The position numbers and the translations under genes are program-made. A model generated the notes under the pieces. That model saw nothing but the letters and a program-made list of their open reading frames with translations, had not been told where the DNA came from and did not search any database. Below are positions 14,880-22,935 of a DNA stretch of 39,884 bases, in pieces. Location of the stretch: NCBI GenBank assembly GCA_958415625.1, contig CATYZI010000022.1:1-39884 (forward strand), in the 5' to 3' direction. Origin of the DNA: an uncultured Collinsella sp. (GTDB lineage: Bacteria > Actinomycetota > Coriobacteriia > Coriobacteriales > Coriobacteriaceae). Each line of letters starts with the position of its first letter. The stretch's first letter is position 1.

Positions 14880-16238
14880 TTACTCGTCTTTGGGCGAGGG
14901 ATGCTTGCAGACCACGCTCATGTAGATCATGCCGAGCACGGCTGCGGTGACCGAACCGGCGAGAATAGCGGCCTTGGCTGCAAGAACCTCAAACTGGGCC
15001 GTCGGGAAGGCAAGGCCGCTGATGAGAATCGACATGGTAAAGCCGATACCGCCCAGAATGCCCACGCCGGCAATCATGTGCCAGTTGACATTGTGCGGCA
15101 GCTCGCAGGCCTTAAGCTTAACCAGGGCAAACGTCATACCAAAGATGCCGATCGGCTTGCCCAGCAGCATGCCAAAGTACACGCCGAGCGTCACCGGATC
15201 GGTGAGCAGCGTGCTCATGTCCACGCCCACTAAACGAACCTGAGCGTTTACGAACGCAAAGATCGGCAGGATCACAAAGTTGACCGGCGTGGAGATCAGA
15301 CGCTCCATGCGGATAAGCGGCGGGGTCACGCGGTGCATGACGCGCTCGACCTTGGTAGTCGAGACGGTAAAGTCATGCTGGCCCAGGATGTGTGCCTCGT
15401 CGTCGTAGCGGTCATCGAGCAGCGGCAGGCACTCGCCCAGCCAATCGGTGAGACTATCGAGCTTGACGCCGCACTTGGCCGGGATGGTGAAGGCCAGGAT
15501 GACGCCGGCAAGCGTGGCATGTACGCCGCTCTTGAACATGCAGAACCACAACAGCAGACCCAGTACCGAATACGGGGCAAGGCGGTAATGCTGCGTCTTG
15601 TTGAGCCACACGAGTGCGCAGGTCACAAGCGCGGCGGCGCCCAACCAAAACGGATTGGGGCTCTGACCGTAGAAGATGGCGATAGCGGCGATGGAGATGA
15701 GGTCGTCGGCGATGGCGAGCGTCGAGAAGAACACGCGCACGCCGTTGGGCACGCGATTGCCCAAAAGCGACAGCACGCCCAGCGCAAAGGCAATATCGGT
15801 TGCCATGGGGATGGCCCAACCGTTGCGGGCGCCGGCATGGTTAAAGATCAGGTAGATGCAGGCGGGAACGACGACGCCGCCCACGGCCGCCAGCATGGGA
15901 AGCATGGCCTGACGTGGATTCTTGAGCTCTCCGACCGTCATCTCGTACTTAAGCTCAATGCCCACCAACAAAAAGAAAATCGCCATGAGGAAGTCGTTGA
16001 CGAAAAGCTCAACGGTGAGGCCGGCCGTAAGGTTGCCCAGACCCACATACAGCGGGGTCTCCAAAAAGTGATGGATGGCCTCGTAGGCATCGGTATTGGC
16101 GCAAATGACGGCGGCAATGGCGGCGAAGACCATGACGGCGGCGGAAATCGTGCCGTTCTCGGAGATGCGCTCCCAAATGTCGTGGCGCTCAAAACGCTTG
16201 CGCTCACGAACGTTGAACAGCTGCTCGGGTGCTGCCAT
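14880..16238 (-). CDS. nhaA: Na+/H+ antiporter NhaA
   Basis: A 452-residue inner-membrane antiporter that exports Na+ in exchange for H+. The family aspartates are present: MATDIAFALG (D133 region of E. coli) and LAIADDLISI (D163/D164 region). FLMAIFFLLVGIELKYEM and about twelve hydrophobic segments are also seen. A hydrophilic stretch around 265-300 is longer than in the E. coli protein. AAAGGAGC lies 7 nt before the ATG. The 268-nt gap to ppaC holds only the ppaC terminator. Confidence 0.94.
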   Translation of the reverse strand: MAAPEQLFNVRERKRFERHDIWERISENGTISAAVMVFAAIAAVICANTDAYEAIHHFLETPLYVGLGNLTAGLTVELFVNDFLMAIFFLLVGIELKYEMTVGELKNPRQAMLPMLAAVGGVVVPACIYLIFNHAGARNGWAIPMATDIAFALGVLSLLGNRVPNGVRVFFSTLAIADDLISIAAIAIFYGQSPNPFWLGAAALVTCALVWLNKTQHYRLAPYSVLGLLLWFCMFKSGVHATLAGVILAFTIPAKCGVKLDSLTDWLGECLPLLDDRYDDEAHILGQHDFTVSTTKVERVMHRVTPPLIRMERLISTPVNFVILPIFAFVNAQVRLVGVDMSTLLTDPVTLGVYFGMLLGKPIGIFGMTFALVKLKACELPHNVNWHMIAGVGILGGIGFTMSILISGLAFPTAQFEVLAAKAAILAGSVTAAVLGMIYMSVVCKHPSPKDE

Positions 16239-16446
16239 GGGCGGCTCCTTTCACGGGATGGCTCCCGTCTTAAAAAAGCACGGCCCGCCCAAGTGGCGGC
16301 GCCGCGCTCTAACGTATTACGCTTGCATCTAGCCTACCCTGCACGACAAGCACGCAGGCGTGGCCGAAAAGCGGAACCACAGGTTGAACATTATTTGCTC
16401 AACGGCGCGGGCACGCCTGTCCAAGAGACGACGCGGCGCCGTGCAC

Positions 16447-16486
16447 AAAAAACGACCGGAGCGCGGGGCGTCCGCGATCCGGTCGT
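16447..16486 (-). terminator. Intrinsic terminator of ppaC
   Basis: Arms ACGACCGGAGCGCGG (16452-16466) and CCGCGATCCGGTCGT (16472-16486), with one mismatch, followed on the minus strand by six T. It lies 20 nt past the ppaC stop. Nothing else was seen in 16239-16446 apart from the nhaA leader. Confidence 0.85.
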
Positions 16487-16506
16487 CGGTGTTAGGTCAA
16501 AAGAAC

Positions 16507-17430
16507 CTAGCAGGCGGCCATGATGGGGGCAGCGACCTGCTTCTTACGGGAGAGGACGCCCGGCATCCAGACGCCGTCGTGCTCGTCGGCAATGCCCAAG
16601 CCCTTCTGAGCAGCCTCGGTCTCGCCCTCGAGCAGGACCTGCGAGCCCTCTTCCATGATGTCGGTGATGCACAGGACAATGCCGTCAGCACCCTTCTCGG
16701 CGGCGTAGGCGCGCATGGCCTCACGGATCTCGTCGATCATGCCGAGAGCGCGGCTCTTGTCGACAGTCTCGTACTGGCCGATGAGCAGCTTCTTGCCAGC
16801 GGGCTCGAACATCTTGATGTCGTTGCCGACCATCTCGGCTGCGGTGAAGGAGCCGGACGGACGGGTGAGGAAGACCTCCATGCCAAACTTGACCGGGTCG
16901 ACGCCCACCTGCTCGCCGAGCTTGGCGGCGACGGCGCGGTCGACATCGGTGGTGGTGGGGCTCTTGAGCATGAGCGTGTCGGTCATCATGGCCGAGAGCA
17001 GCAGCTTGGCCTGGACGTCGGAAAGCTCAACGCCGAGCACGCCGGCGAGCTTGGTGACGATGGTGCAGCTGGAACCCCAGGGCAGGCAGATGTAGTGCAG
17101 CGGGCCGGCGGTCTCGAAGTCGCCGATGCGGTGATGGTCGACGACGCCAAAGACCGTGGCGTCCTTAAGGCCGGCGACGGACTGGGCAGACTCGTTGTGG
17201 TCGGTGAGGACAACGAGCTGACCGGCCTCGACGGACTCAATCACGCGGGGCTCGGCGATGCCGGCGTCGGCAAGCAGCTTGGCGGACTCTGCCGGAAGCT
17301 GACCAAGGGCACAGGCCTCATAGGTGTTGCCGGCATACTCAACCTGGTTGAGCAGCTGGGACAGGACGACGGCGCTCATGATGGCGTCGTTATCGGGGTT
17401 CTGGTGACCAAAGACAAGAACGTTTGCCAT
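16507..17430 (-). CDS. ppaC: Manganese-dependent inorganic pyrophosphatase (family II)
   Basis: A 307-residue DHH-family pyrophosphatase that hydrolyses PPi to two phosphates. The N-terminal metal motifs FGHQNPDNDA and TDHNE, the DHH signature VVDHHRIGDF and the C-terminal SRKKQ phosphate-binding motif are all visible. Length fits the short family without CBS domains, so nucleotide regulation is not expected. GGAGG precedes the ATG. Confidence 0.95.
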   Translation of the reverse strand: MANVLVFGHQNPDNDAIMSAVVLSQLLNQVEYAGNTYEACALGQLPAESAKLLADAGIAEPRVIESVEAGQLVVLTDHNESAQSVAGLKDATVFGVVDHHRIGDFETAGPLHYICLPWGSSCTIVTKLAGVLGVELSDVQAKLLLSAMMTDTLMLKSPTTTDVDRAVAAKLGEQVGVDPVKFGMEVFLTRPSGSFTAAEMVGNDIKMFEPAGKKLLIGQYETVDKSRALGMIDEIREAMRAYAAEKGADGIVLCITDIMEEGSQVLLEGETEAAQKGLGIADEHDGVWMPGVLSRKKQVAAPIMAAC

Positions 17431-17540
17431 GGATATCCTCCACTTGATATGTGTACTTGGACGTAGCTATGGTAGCACGCCGATGCCGAGCCTTCGCAGA
17501 CGGAAGGGCCACGGCATATTTTGGGGCAGGCATGGGGGCC

Positions 17541-17588
17541 AAGGCTGTCCCTTTTGCACCATGTTGGTGCAAAGTAACCTGACCCCCT
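17541..17588. repeat. REP-like palindrome R3
   Basis: A 9-bp perfect hairpin, TTTGCACCA (17553-17561) / TGGTGCAAA (17565-17573), flanked by CTGTCCC on one side and CCTGACCCCC on the other. It lies between the ppaC start and the ROK stop codon. GGGACAG and GGGGTCAGG are hallmark sequences of REP-like intergenic repeats in many bacteria. Confidence 0.5.
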
Positions 17589-17596
17589 TGCACCAG

Positions 17597-18550
17597 CTAT
17601 TTACCGGCAGCGCGCAGGGCTACGTAGGCGGCACCGATGATGCCGGCGTCGTTTCCGAGCGAAGCGACCTCGATGGGCGTCTCGCGCGAGGCAGAAAGCG
17701 CGTACTGCTTAAAGTGCTCGCGGACCTTGTCGAGGTAGACATCGGCCGAGGCGGATGCGCCGCCGCCGATGAGGAACATCTCGGGATCGACCACGTTGGC
17801 AATAAGCGCCAGGGCGCGACCGAGATAGTCGGCCATGGTATCGGCCGCGGCAAGCGCGAGCTTGTCGCCCTCGCGGCAGGCCTGGAACACGTCCTTGGAA
17901 TCGGAGGGACCGGTGAGCTCGATGGGCTCGACGCCTGCCTTCTTGCACTCGGCAAGGTAGTTGCTCACCACGCCGGTGGCGCTGGAATACTGCTCCAGGT
18001 GGCCATGGCCGCCGCAGCCGCAGGTGCGCTCCTCTTCGGGGTTCAGGCACATGTGGCCAATCTCGCCGCCGGCGCCCACAACGCCCGACACCACGTCGCC
18101 GTTAACGATAACGCCGCCGCCCACGCCGGTACCAATGGTGACCATCACCACGTTCTGTACGCCCTTGGCAGAGCCGAGCCAGGCCTCGCCCATGGCAGCG
18201 GCGTTGGCATCGTTCTCGTACTTAACGACCGCGTCAGGGCAGTGCTCCTGAATGGCGATCCTAAGCTCGGGCAGGTTAATGGCAATGTTGGCCTTAACCT
18301 TGGCATCGCCCGACGCCGGGATGGGGCACGGAACGGCCAGGCCAATGCCCGCCACAAAGGCGCGCGGAATCTGGGCCTTGGCGACCACCTGGTCGATAGC
18401 CTCGGTCACCGCGGCAAAGCCCGCAGCGTCAACGATGGGAGGCGTGGGAACACTGGCCTTGGCAAGCAGGTTACCATCCTCATCGAACAGGCCCTCCTTA
18501 ACCGAAGTGCCGCCGACGTCTATGCCGATGTAGTACTGCTTAGGTTCCAT
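17597..18550 (-). CDS. ROK-family glucokinase
   Basis: A 317-residue ROK kinase, probably phosphorylating glucose to glucose-6-phosphate with ATP. It shows YIGIDVGGTSVKEGLFDEDG at the N-terminus, ENDANAAAMGEA with the catalytic Asp, TIGTGVGGG, and the ROK zinc motif CGCGGHGHLEQYSS, in which the last cysteine of the usual pattern is His. The ATG at 18550 has AAAGGTGG upstream; the longer frame to 18616 lacks a ribosome site. Sugar specificity is inferred. Next to it, in the opposite direction, lie a GntR regulator and manA, suggesting a sugar-phosphate locus. Confidence 0.92.
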   Translation of the reverse strand: MEPKQYYIGIDVGGTSVKEGLFDEDGNLLAKASVPTPPIVDAAGFAAVTEAIDQVVAKAQIPRAFVAGIGLAVPCPIPASGDAKVKANIAINLPELRIAIQEHCPDAVVKYENDANAAAMGEAWLGSAKGVQNVVMVTIGTGVGGGVIVNGDVVSGVVGAGGEIGHMCLNPEEERTCGCGGHGHLEQYSSATGVVSNYLAECKKAGVEPIELTGPSDSKDVFQACREGDKLALAAADTMADYLGRALALIANVVDPEMFLIGGGASASADVYLDKVREHFKQYALSASRETPIEVASLGNDAGIIGAAYVALRAAGK

Positions 18551-18606
18551 GGGAGCCCACCTTTCTCGTTTAAACATTGCCTGTATGGTACCGCTCCCAA
18601 GGCAAA

Positions 18607-18643
18607 AACCTGCCAAAAAGGGACAGGTTTGTTTTGGCGGGTT
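18607..18643. repeat. REP-like palindrome R4
   Basis: Arms AACCTGCCAAAA (18607-18618) and TTTTGGCGGGTT (18632-18643) pair at 11 of 12 positions around a centre with GGGACAGG. It lies in the divergent gap between the ROK kinase and the GntR gene. The remaining part (18644-18821) is AT-rich leader with TTTATA and TATACT sequences and no gene. Confidence 0.5.
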
Positions 18644-18821
18644 TTATCTGGGGAAATGCATCCCCCTGAAATCCTGCCCGTTGAACGTTAGGGCGCTCTA
18701 GTTTTATAAATAAAGCAACTTTTAATAATATCCTTCTCGAACTTTTTCAAGAACGCAATGGGGATACTTAGGCGTTGACTATACTTTCTTTTATACTCAA
18801 TCAAGCCAGAAGGGGGGTTCC

Positions 18822-19541
18822 ATGATTCCCAAATATGAGTCAATAGCAGCGGATATTCGTCGCAGCATCGAGGATGGCGCCCTTAAGCCGGGCGACAAGC
18901 TGCCCACCGTCGTCGAGTTTTGCGAGCTCTATAGCGTCTCTAAGATCACCGTCAAACGAGCAATTGAGCAGATTACCGAGGAAGGCTTGGTCACAAGCCG
19001 TCGCGGATCGGGCACCTACGTCAAAGACGCCGCGGGGCTTCCCGGCAAAGCGTTTTTCCAAGGCAAGAACGACCGCGCCCAAGGCTTTTCGTATGAGCAC
19101 CGCGGGGAAAAGGTGACCTCGGTGGTCTACGATTTCTCGATCGTCAATCCGCCGGCAGAGGTTGCCACCCAGCTGGGAATGGCCGAAGACGACTTTGCCT
19201 ATCACATCGTGCGCGTACGCGAGGTCGATGGTCTGCCCATTGTTATCGAGTACACCTATATGCCGCTCGAGCTGATCCCGGGTCTTAAGAAAAAGGACCT
19301 GTACGGATCGGTCTACAGCTTCATCCGCGAGCAGTGCGGGCTTAAGATCTCGAGCTTCCACCGCACCATCCGCGCCGTGGCGGCAACCGAGGAAGAGGCC
19401 AAGCGCCTAAACACCAAGCCTGGCTCTCCCCTGCTCGAGCTCAACCAGATTGGCTTTTTGGACAGCGGTGCCGCGTTTGAGTACTCGATCTCGCGCAACG
19501 TCGGCGACCGTTTTGAGCTGCACAACGTGACGTTGGCTTAA
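18822..19541 (+). CDS. GntR/HutC-family transcriptional regulator
   Basis: A 239-residue regulator. The N-terminal winged helix (residues 1-70) shows PKYESIAADIRRSIEDG, KLPTVVEFCELYSVSKITVKRAI and the wing RRGSGTYV. The C-terminal UTRA effector-binding domain (about 90-235) ends with FEYSISRNVGDRFEL. UTRA domains usually bind sugars, sugar phosphates or amino acids; with the ROK kinase and manA adjacent, a hexose phosphate is a reasonable guess. AGAAGGGGGG precedes the ATG. Upstream is a repeated TATACT (18780-18785 and 18792-18797); the second is the more likely -10 box. Confidence 0.9.
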   Translation: MIPKYESIAADIRRSIEDGALKPGDKLPTVVEFCELYSVSKITVKRAIEQITEEGLVTSRRGSGTYVKDAAGLPGKAFFQGKNDRAQGFSYEHRGEKVTSVVYDFSIVNPPAEVATQLGMAEDDFAYHIVRVREVDGLPIVIEYTYMPLELIPGLKKKDLYGSVYSFIREQCGLKISSFHRTIRAVAATEEEAKRLNTKPGSPLLELNQIGFLDSGAAFEYSISRNVGDRFELHNVTLA

Positions 19542-19613
19542 GTTTGTAATCCGGCGGGTGCTCGCTTTGAGCCGTTTTGCGCGGCACCCGCACAACCTGA
19601 TGGGGGTATACAC

Positions 19614-20546
19614 ATGTCCGATTTGATTAAACTCACGCCGATCTTCCACGAGAAGATTTGGGGCGGCCGCCAGCTGGAGACCGTCTTTGGCTATGACATT
19701 CCCGAAGGACCCATCGGCGAGTGCTGGGCCATCTCGGCACATCCCAACGGCGACTGCCAGATTGCCGAGGGTCCGTACGCCGGTCACACACTGTCGTGGC
19801 TGTGGACCGAGCACCGCGAGCTCTTTGGCAACTGCGAGGGCAAGGAGTTCCCGCTGCTCATTAAGATTCTGGACGCCAAGGACGATCTGTCGATCCAGAT
19901 CCACCCCAACGACGAGTACGCCGCCGAGCACGAGAACGGCAGTCTGGGCAAGACCGAGTGCTGGTACGTACTGGATCGCGAGCCTGGCGCCACGATCATC
20001 GTCGGCCAGCGCGCACACGACCGCGCCGAAGCCGCGCAGATGATCGAGGACGGCCGCTGGGACGAGATGCTCAACGTGCTGCCCATCCACAAGGGCGACT
20101 TTTTCCAGATTGACTCCGGCACCGTGCACGCCATCAAGACCGGCACGCTGATTCTGGAGACGCAGCAGTCGAGCGACGTAACGTACCGCCTGTACGACTA
20201 CGACCGCCCCGGCACCGACGGCAAGCTGCGCCCGCTACATATCGAGCAGAGCCTGGACTGCATCGACTTTAACGTGCAGGCCCCGACCGACGGCACCGTG
20301 ACCGCTCCCGAGGTCGACGGCGTGACCGAGCTCGAATCTAACTCCTGCTACACCGTAGACCACGTGCGTGTGAACGGCAGCAAGACCCTCGACCAGCGCT
20401 GGCCTTTCATGTGCCTATCGGTCATCGACGGCGAAGGCACCATCTGCGGCGACCCCGTCCACAAGGGAAGCCACCTGCTGGCCCCCAGCACCGTCAGCTC
20501 CATCGACCTCGAAGGCAAAATGGAACTGATCATCTCGCACCTGTAA
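19614..20546 (+). CDS. manA: Class I mannose-6-phosphate isomerase
   Basis: A 310-residue type I phosphomannose isomerase that interconverts mannose-6-phosphate and fructose-6-phosphate. The cupin metal ligands are in SIQIHPND (Gln, His), GKTECWYVL (Glu) and SGTVHAI (His). The opening TPIFHEKIWGGRQL is typical of the short Firmicutes-like form. It starts 72 nt after the GntR stop, with GATGGGGG before the ATG, and may be co-transcribed with that regulator. Confidence 0.94.
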   Translation: MSDLIKLTPIFHEKIWGGRQLETVFGYDIPEGPIGECWAISAHPNGDCQIAEGPYAGHTLSWLWTEHRELFGNCEGKEFPLLIKILDAKDDLSIQIHPNDEYAAEHENGSLGKTECWYVLDREPGATIIVGQRAHDRAEAAQMIEDGRWDEMLNVLPIHKGDFFQIDSGTVHAIKTGTLILETQQSSDVTYRLYDYDRPGTDGKLRPLHIEQSLDCIDFNVQAPTDGTVTAPEVDGVTELESNSCYTVDHVRVNGSKTLDQRWPFMCLSVIDGEGTICGDPVHKGSHLLAPSTVSSIDLEGKMELIISHL

Positions 20547-20563
20547 GCTACCAGTCCCCGAGC

Positions 20564-20694
20564 GCTCGCCGGGGTGGGGCGCGGGGTTTGGTCGCCTGCT
20601 CGGACAGTCCTGCTCGCACGGAGAGCACATTAAGTGCTCTCCGGCTCGTGCGGAACTCGCGATCGACCAAACCCCGCGCCCCACCCCGGCGAGC
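20564..20694. repeat. Core palindrome P1 with 31-bp perfect arms
   Basis: Arms 20564-20594 and 20664-20694 are perfect 31-nt inverted repeats (GCTCGCCGGGGTGGGG at the outer end, TTTGGTCG at the inner end). Between them is a 69-nt centre with its own hairpin GGAGAGCAC-ATTAA-GTGCTCTCC. The 85-nt core 20587-20671 is identical, on the opposite strand, to 22822-22906. It starts 18 nt after the manA stop and could act as a 3' end structure. Confidence 0.85.
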
Positions 20695-20713
20695 CTCTGG
20701 CTAGCAACAACAA

Positions 20714-20766
20714 TCAAAACGCAACAAGGGGCTCCCCCATTCTTCAATGGGGGAGCCCCTTGTCAT
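20714..20766. repeat. Direct repeat T1 (terminator-like hairpin)
   Basis: A 53-bp sequence whose core is a 17-bp perfect hairpin, ACAAGGGGCTCCCCCAT (20724-20740) / its complement (20747-20763), with loop TCTTCA. It is repeated in the same orientation at 22661-22713 with three differences. It lies 19 nt downstream of the leftward toxin-like gene and may end its transcript (CCTTGTTGCGTTTT on that strand). Confidence 0.8.
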
Positions 20767-20785
20767 ACATGGCAAATCAAGGTGC

Positions 20786-21553
20786 CTACAAATAGACCCT
20801 TTCGAGAAACGATAACGTATCCTGAAGGCGTGCCCTTTCCTTACGGTTGGTTTGCCGATTTACATAAGAAGCAAAGTCCGTAAAGAAATCCTCGGCATCA
20901 GCCCTCATTTGCTCCGAAAGCTTCAAACGGGCTGAGGGCGACAGTAAGCCAGCAAGTCGAGCAACATCCGAACGATGCTTTCGTCGATCCCTGTCGTTGC
21001 AATGACGCCCTTCTTTATTACTTCTATTGATATCAATGTGTGCGCGCATCTTGAGGGGAATGATATGGAGTGCATCGAGCAACGCAATACCCTCTACGTT
21101 CGTCGCGTTGTCGCGAATAAATTCGTAATAACCATCGTCGAGAATAATCGCCGAAAGGCTTGATACAGCTCCGTCAAAGGAGAGGGGCGCCACCTCGCTT
21201 GCTTCATCTTCAAGCACAAAATCAGGATGCCGAGCAAACAGCTCGATTTGACCTGGACAGTCTAGGGCCCGCCTTGATCCTTCGGGCAAACAGAACCGAT
21301 AGTAAGTACACTTTCCATCGCCAACCTTTCCGGTCTCGTATCCGACGGCTTTGATAAATGACCACAACGCAGTGGCAAATTCAATGCCTTTTTCATCAAC
21401 GATTACGACAATATCCAAATCTTCGGTAGCCCTAAATGAATCGCCTTCCCTGTCAAACAAGACGCTGCAGGCGCCTCCGCCAATAAGAACATAACCACCT
21501 TTGCAATTGCGCATGGCTTCAGCAAATCGCTCTATTCCTCTTACTTTTGGCAT
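20786..21553 (-). CDS. AbiEii-like nucleotidyltransferase (putative toxin)
   Basis: A 255-residue protein with a minimal nucleotidyltransferase core: GGG at 25-27 (YVLIGGGACSVLF) and DLD at 45-47 (ATEDLDIVV), followed by a third acidic position in CPGQIELFARHPD. This is the pattern of AbiEii/MNT-type proteins, several of which are toxins that transfer nucleotides to tRNA or similar targets. The C-terminal part is helical and charged. It overlaps the upstream gene by 13 nt, typical of toxin-antitoxin pairs. Base composition is clearly less GC-rich than its neighbours, suggesting transfer. Toxin activity is inferred; a non-toxic nucleotidyltransferase is possible. Confidence 0.85.
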   Translation of the reverse strand: MPKVRGIERFAEAMRNCKGGYVLIGGGACSVLFDREGDSFRATEDLDIVVIVDEKGIEFATALWSFIKAVGYETGKVGDGKCTYYRFCLPEGSRRALDCPGQIELFARHPDFVLEDEASEVAPLSFDGAVSSLSAIILDDGYYEFIRDNATNVEGIALLDALHIIPLKMRAHIDINRSNKEGRHCNDRDRRKHRSDVARLAGLLSPSARLKLSEQMRADAEDFFTDFASYVNRQTNRKERARLQDTLSFLERVYL

Positions 21554-22563
21554 ATCGTCCTCCTGAGCTGCTCGATCGCATCAAGCAGGCGATCGTCTTT
21601 GTAGTCCGCTTTTGCGCAAGCAACGTATAAGGAATATGGGTCGACACATTGCAAACCCGTTGTGTCAAAACTGATATCGGACGGTTCATCCACGGGATAC
21701 GACCAGACCTCAATCTCAATTGCCGCCGGTTCATACCACTGGGCCTCCAGCCATTCGTCGCCCAAATGTTCTTTTAAGGCATCCACCTGATGCTTTTCGA
21801 GAGCAATAGACGGAGCGGAGTCGTCATGAGCGAGATCGGACATATAGCTAAGGGCAGACACGCCGGATAGCAGCGCATCGACGGCACGCAATTCTGCTCT
21901 GTCGATTGCCCTCTTGAGCCGTATATGCTCAACGACGGGCGTACGAAGATAATCCTCAAACCCATTTAACAGAGCCTCGGTCGACAAATCAGCATCGGAC
22001 AACATGCGTTTTTTGCCATCCCGCACGATAAGCCCAGGAGCAATAGCGGCGATTTCCGAAAGATAGCCACTGACGCTTGCCGCACTTTTGCCACACAGGC
22101 GCGCCAAGTCGCCGGCGGAGCAGTCAACCCATCGCCCCGCGATGAGATTTAGGACGATTCTTTGAGATTGGGGCGAAAGCGGAGCTGCGGAAGAAACGCT
22201 CGGCGCTTCATCGGAAATAACGGCTCCCATAAACGGCAGAAACGCATTCCGCTCATCTCGGATATACGCAATTCCCTCCGAAGACAGCACGCGCATAAAG
22301 CCTAAATCCATAGCGTCCCAACAAATTGCCACCGGACGCATATCTACCTTACGCACAGCATTGACAAGATTTCGCGCCGAAATGACACTGGGTGGTTCTT
22401 TTGGTTCGGCAACAATAAAACGGCCTTGCTCAGACGCGCCAAGTTGTGCCAGGCGAAGCGAAAACCGCTCAAAGTACATACGAGGAATCTGTTCCTCAAC
22501 TGGCTCTGGGTCGATGGCGAGCTCTAAAGAGAAGAGCCTTTTGGGAAGACAGCTTAGCAACAT
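21541..22563 (-). CDS. Winged-helix AbiEi-like regulator (putative antitoxin)
   Basis: A 340-residue protein. Residues about 48-113 form an alpha/beta domain ending DERNAFLPFMGA, resembling the domain that precedes the winged helix in MarR-like partners of AbiEii nucleotidyltransferases. A winged helix follows at about 128-188 (SPQSQRIVLNLIAG, GDLARLCGKSAASVSGYLSE). The C-terminal domain has SGVSALSYMSDL, comparable with the AESALS-type segment of those partners. It is expressed first in the operon and overlaps the toxin-like gene. A good promoter and a TTTCAG/CTGAAA dyad lie upstream, consistent with autoregulation. The antitoxin role is inferred from architecture and gene order. Confidence 0.82.
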   Translation of the reverse strand: MLLSCLPKRLFSLELAIDPEPVEEQIPRMYFERFSLRLAQLGASEQGRFIVAEPKEPPSVISARNLVNAVRKVDMRPVAICWDAMDLGFMRVLSSEGIAYIRDERNAFLPFMGAVISDEAPSVSSAAPLSPQSQRIVLNLIAGRWVDCSAGDLARLCGKSAASVSGYLSEIAAIAPGLIVRDGKKRMLSDADLSTEALLNGFEDYLRTPVVEHIRLKRAIDRAELRAVDALLSGVSALSYMSDLAHDDSAPSIALEKHQVDALKEHLGDEWLEAQWYEPAAIEIEVWSYPVDEPSDISFDTTGLQCVDPYSLYVACAKADYKDDRLLDAIEQLRRTICQK

Positions 22564-22581
22564 GCTTTGTCACCGTTTTCA

Positions 22582-22638
22582 TTTCAGTTATATTTTAGTG
22601 TCTATCTGAAATTATACTGAATTGTATAAACTCATCAA
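22582..22638 (-). promoter_or_regulatory. Promoter and possible operator of the toxin-antitoxin-like operon
   Basis: On the minus strand: -35 TTGATG (22633-22638), 16-nt spacer and -10 TATAAT (22611-22616). Just downstream of the -10, TTTCAG and CTGAAA half-sites (22582-22587 and 22606-22611) form a dyad with a further related CTGAAT at 22617-22622. The position would allow a bound winged-helix protein to block transcription. Confidence 0.7.
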
Positions 22639-22660
22639 TCACCAAAGCCCAGCGAACCAT

Positions 22661-22713
22661 TCAAAACGCAACAAGGGGCTCCCCCGTTCTTCAACGAGGG
22701 AGCCCCTTGTCAT
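22661..22713. repeat. Direct repeat T2 (terminator-like hairpin)
   Basis: A 53-bp direct repeat of 20714-20766 with 50 of 53 positions identical. Its 17-bp stem has one mismatch (22671-22687 with 22694-22710). Here it lies upstream of the antitoxin-like gene rather than downstream of a gene, so its role as a terminator is less obvious. Confidence 0.8.
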
Positions 22714-22808
22714 GTCTAAATATTCAGCCCACCCGGTTTTCCAGATCACAAAGCGAACGAGCAGAGCAATGTTCGCGAGCTGCAAGCCGCAACGCCACAA
22801 GGAAGGGG

Positions 22809-22919
22809 GTGCGACGGGGGCTTTGGTCGATCGCGAGTTCCGCACGAGCCGGAGAGCACTTAATGTGCTCTCCGTGCGAGCAGGACTGTCCGAGCAGGCG
22901 ACCAAAGCCCCCGGCGCGC
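22809..22919. repeat. Core palindrome P2, inverted copy of P1
   Basis: The 85-nt core 22822-22906 is identical to the reverse complement of 20587-20671. The outer arms (22809-22829 and 22899-22919) differ in sequence from P1 but pair with each other at 19 of 21 positions. It lies 16 nt past the stop of the leftward helicase gene. The 95 nt between T2 and P2 show nothing recognisable. Confidence 0.85.
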
Positions 22920-22935
22920 CCGGTCAACCTCGCAG

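Noticed and set aside
16239..16446. A possible riboswitch before nhaA
   Set aside because: Known nhaA-associated RNA motifs exist, but no matching conserved core or expression platform could be recognised here.
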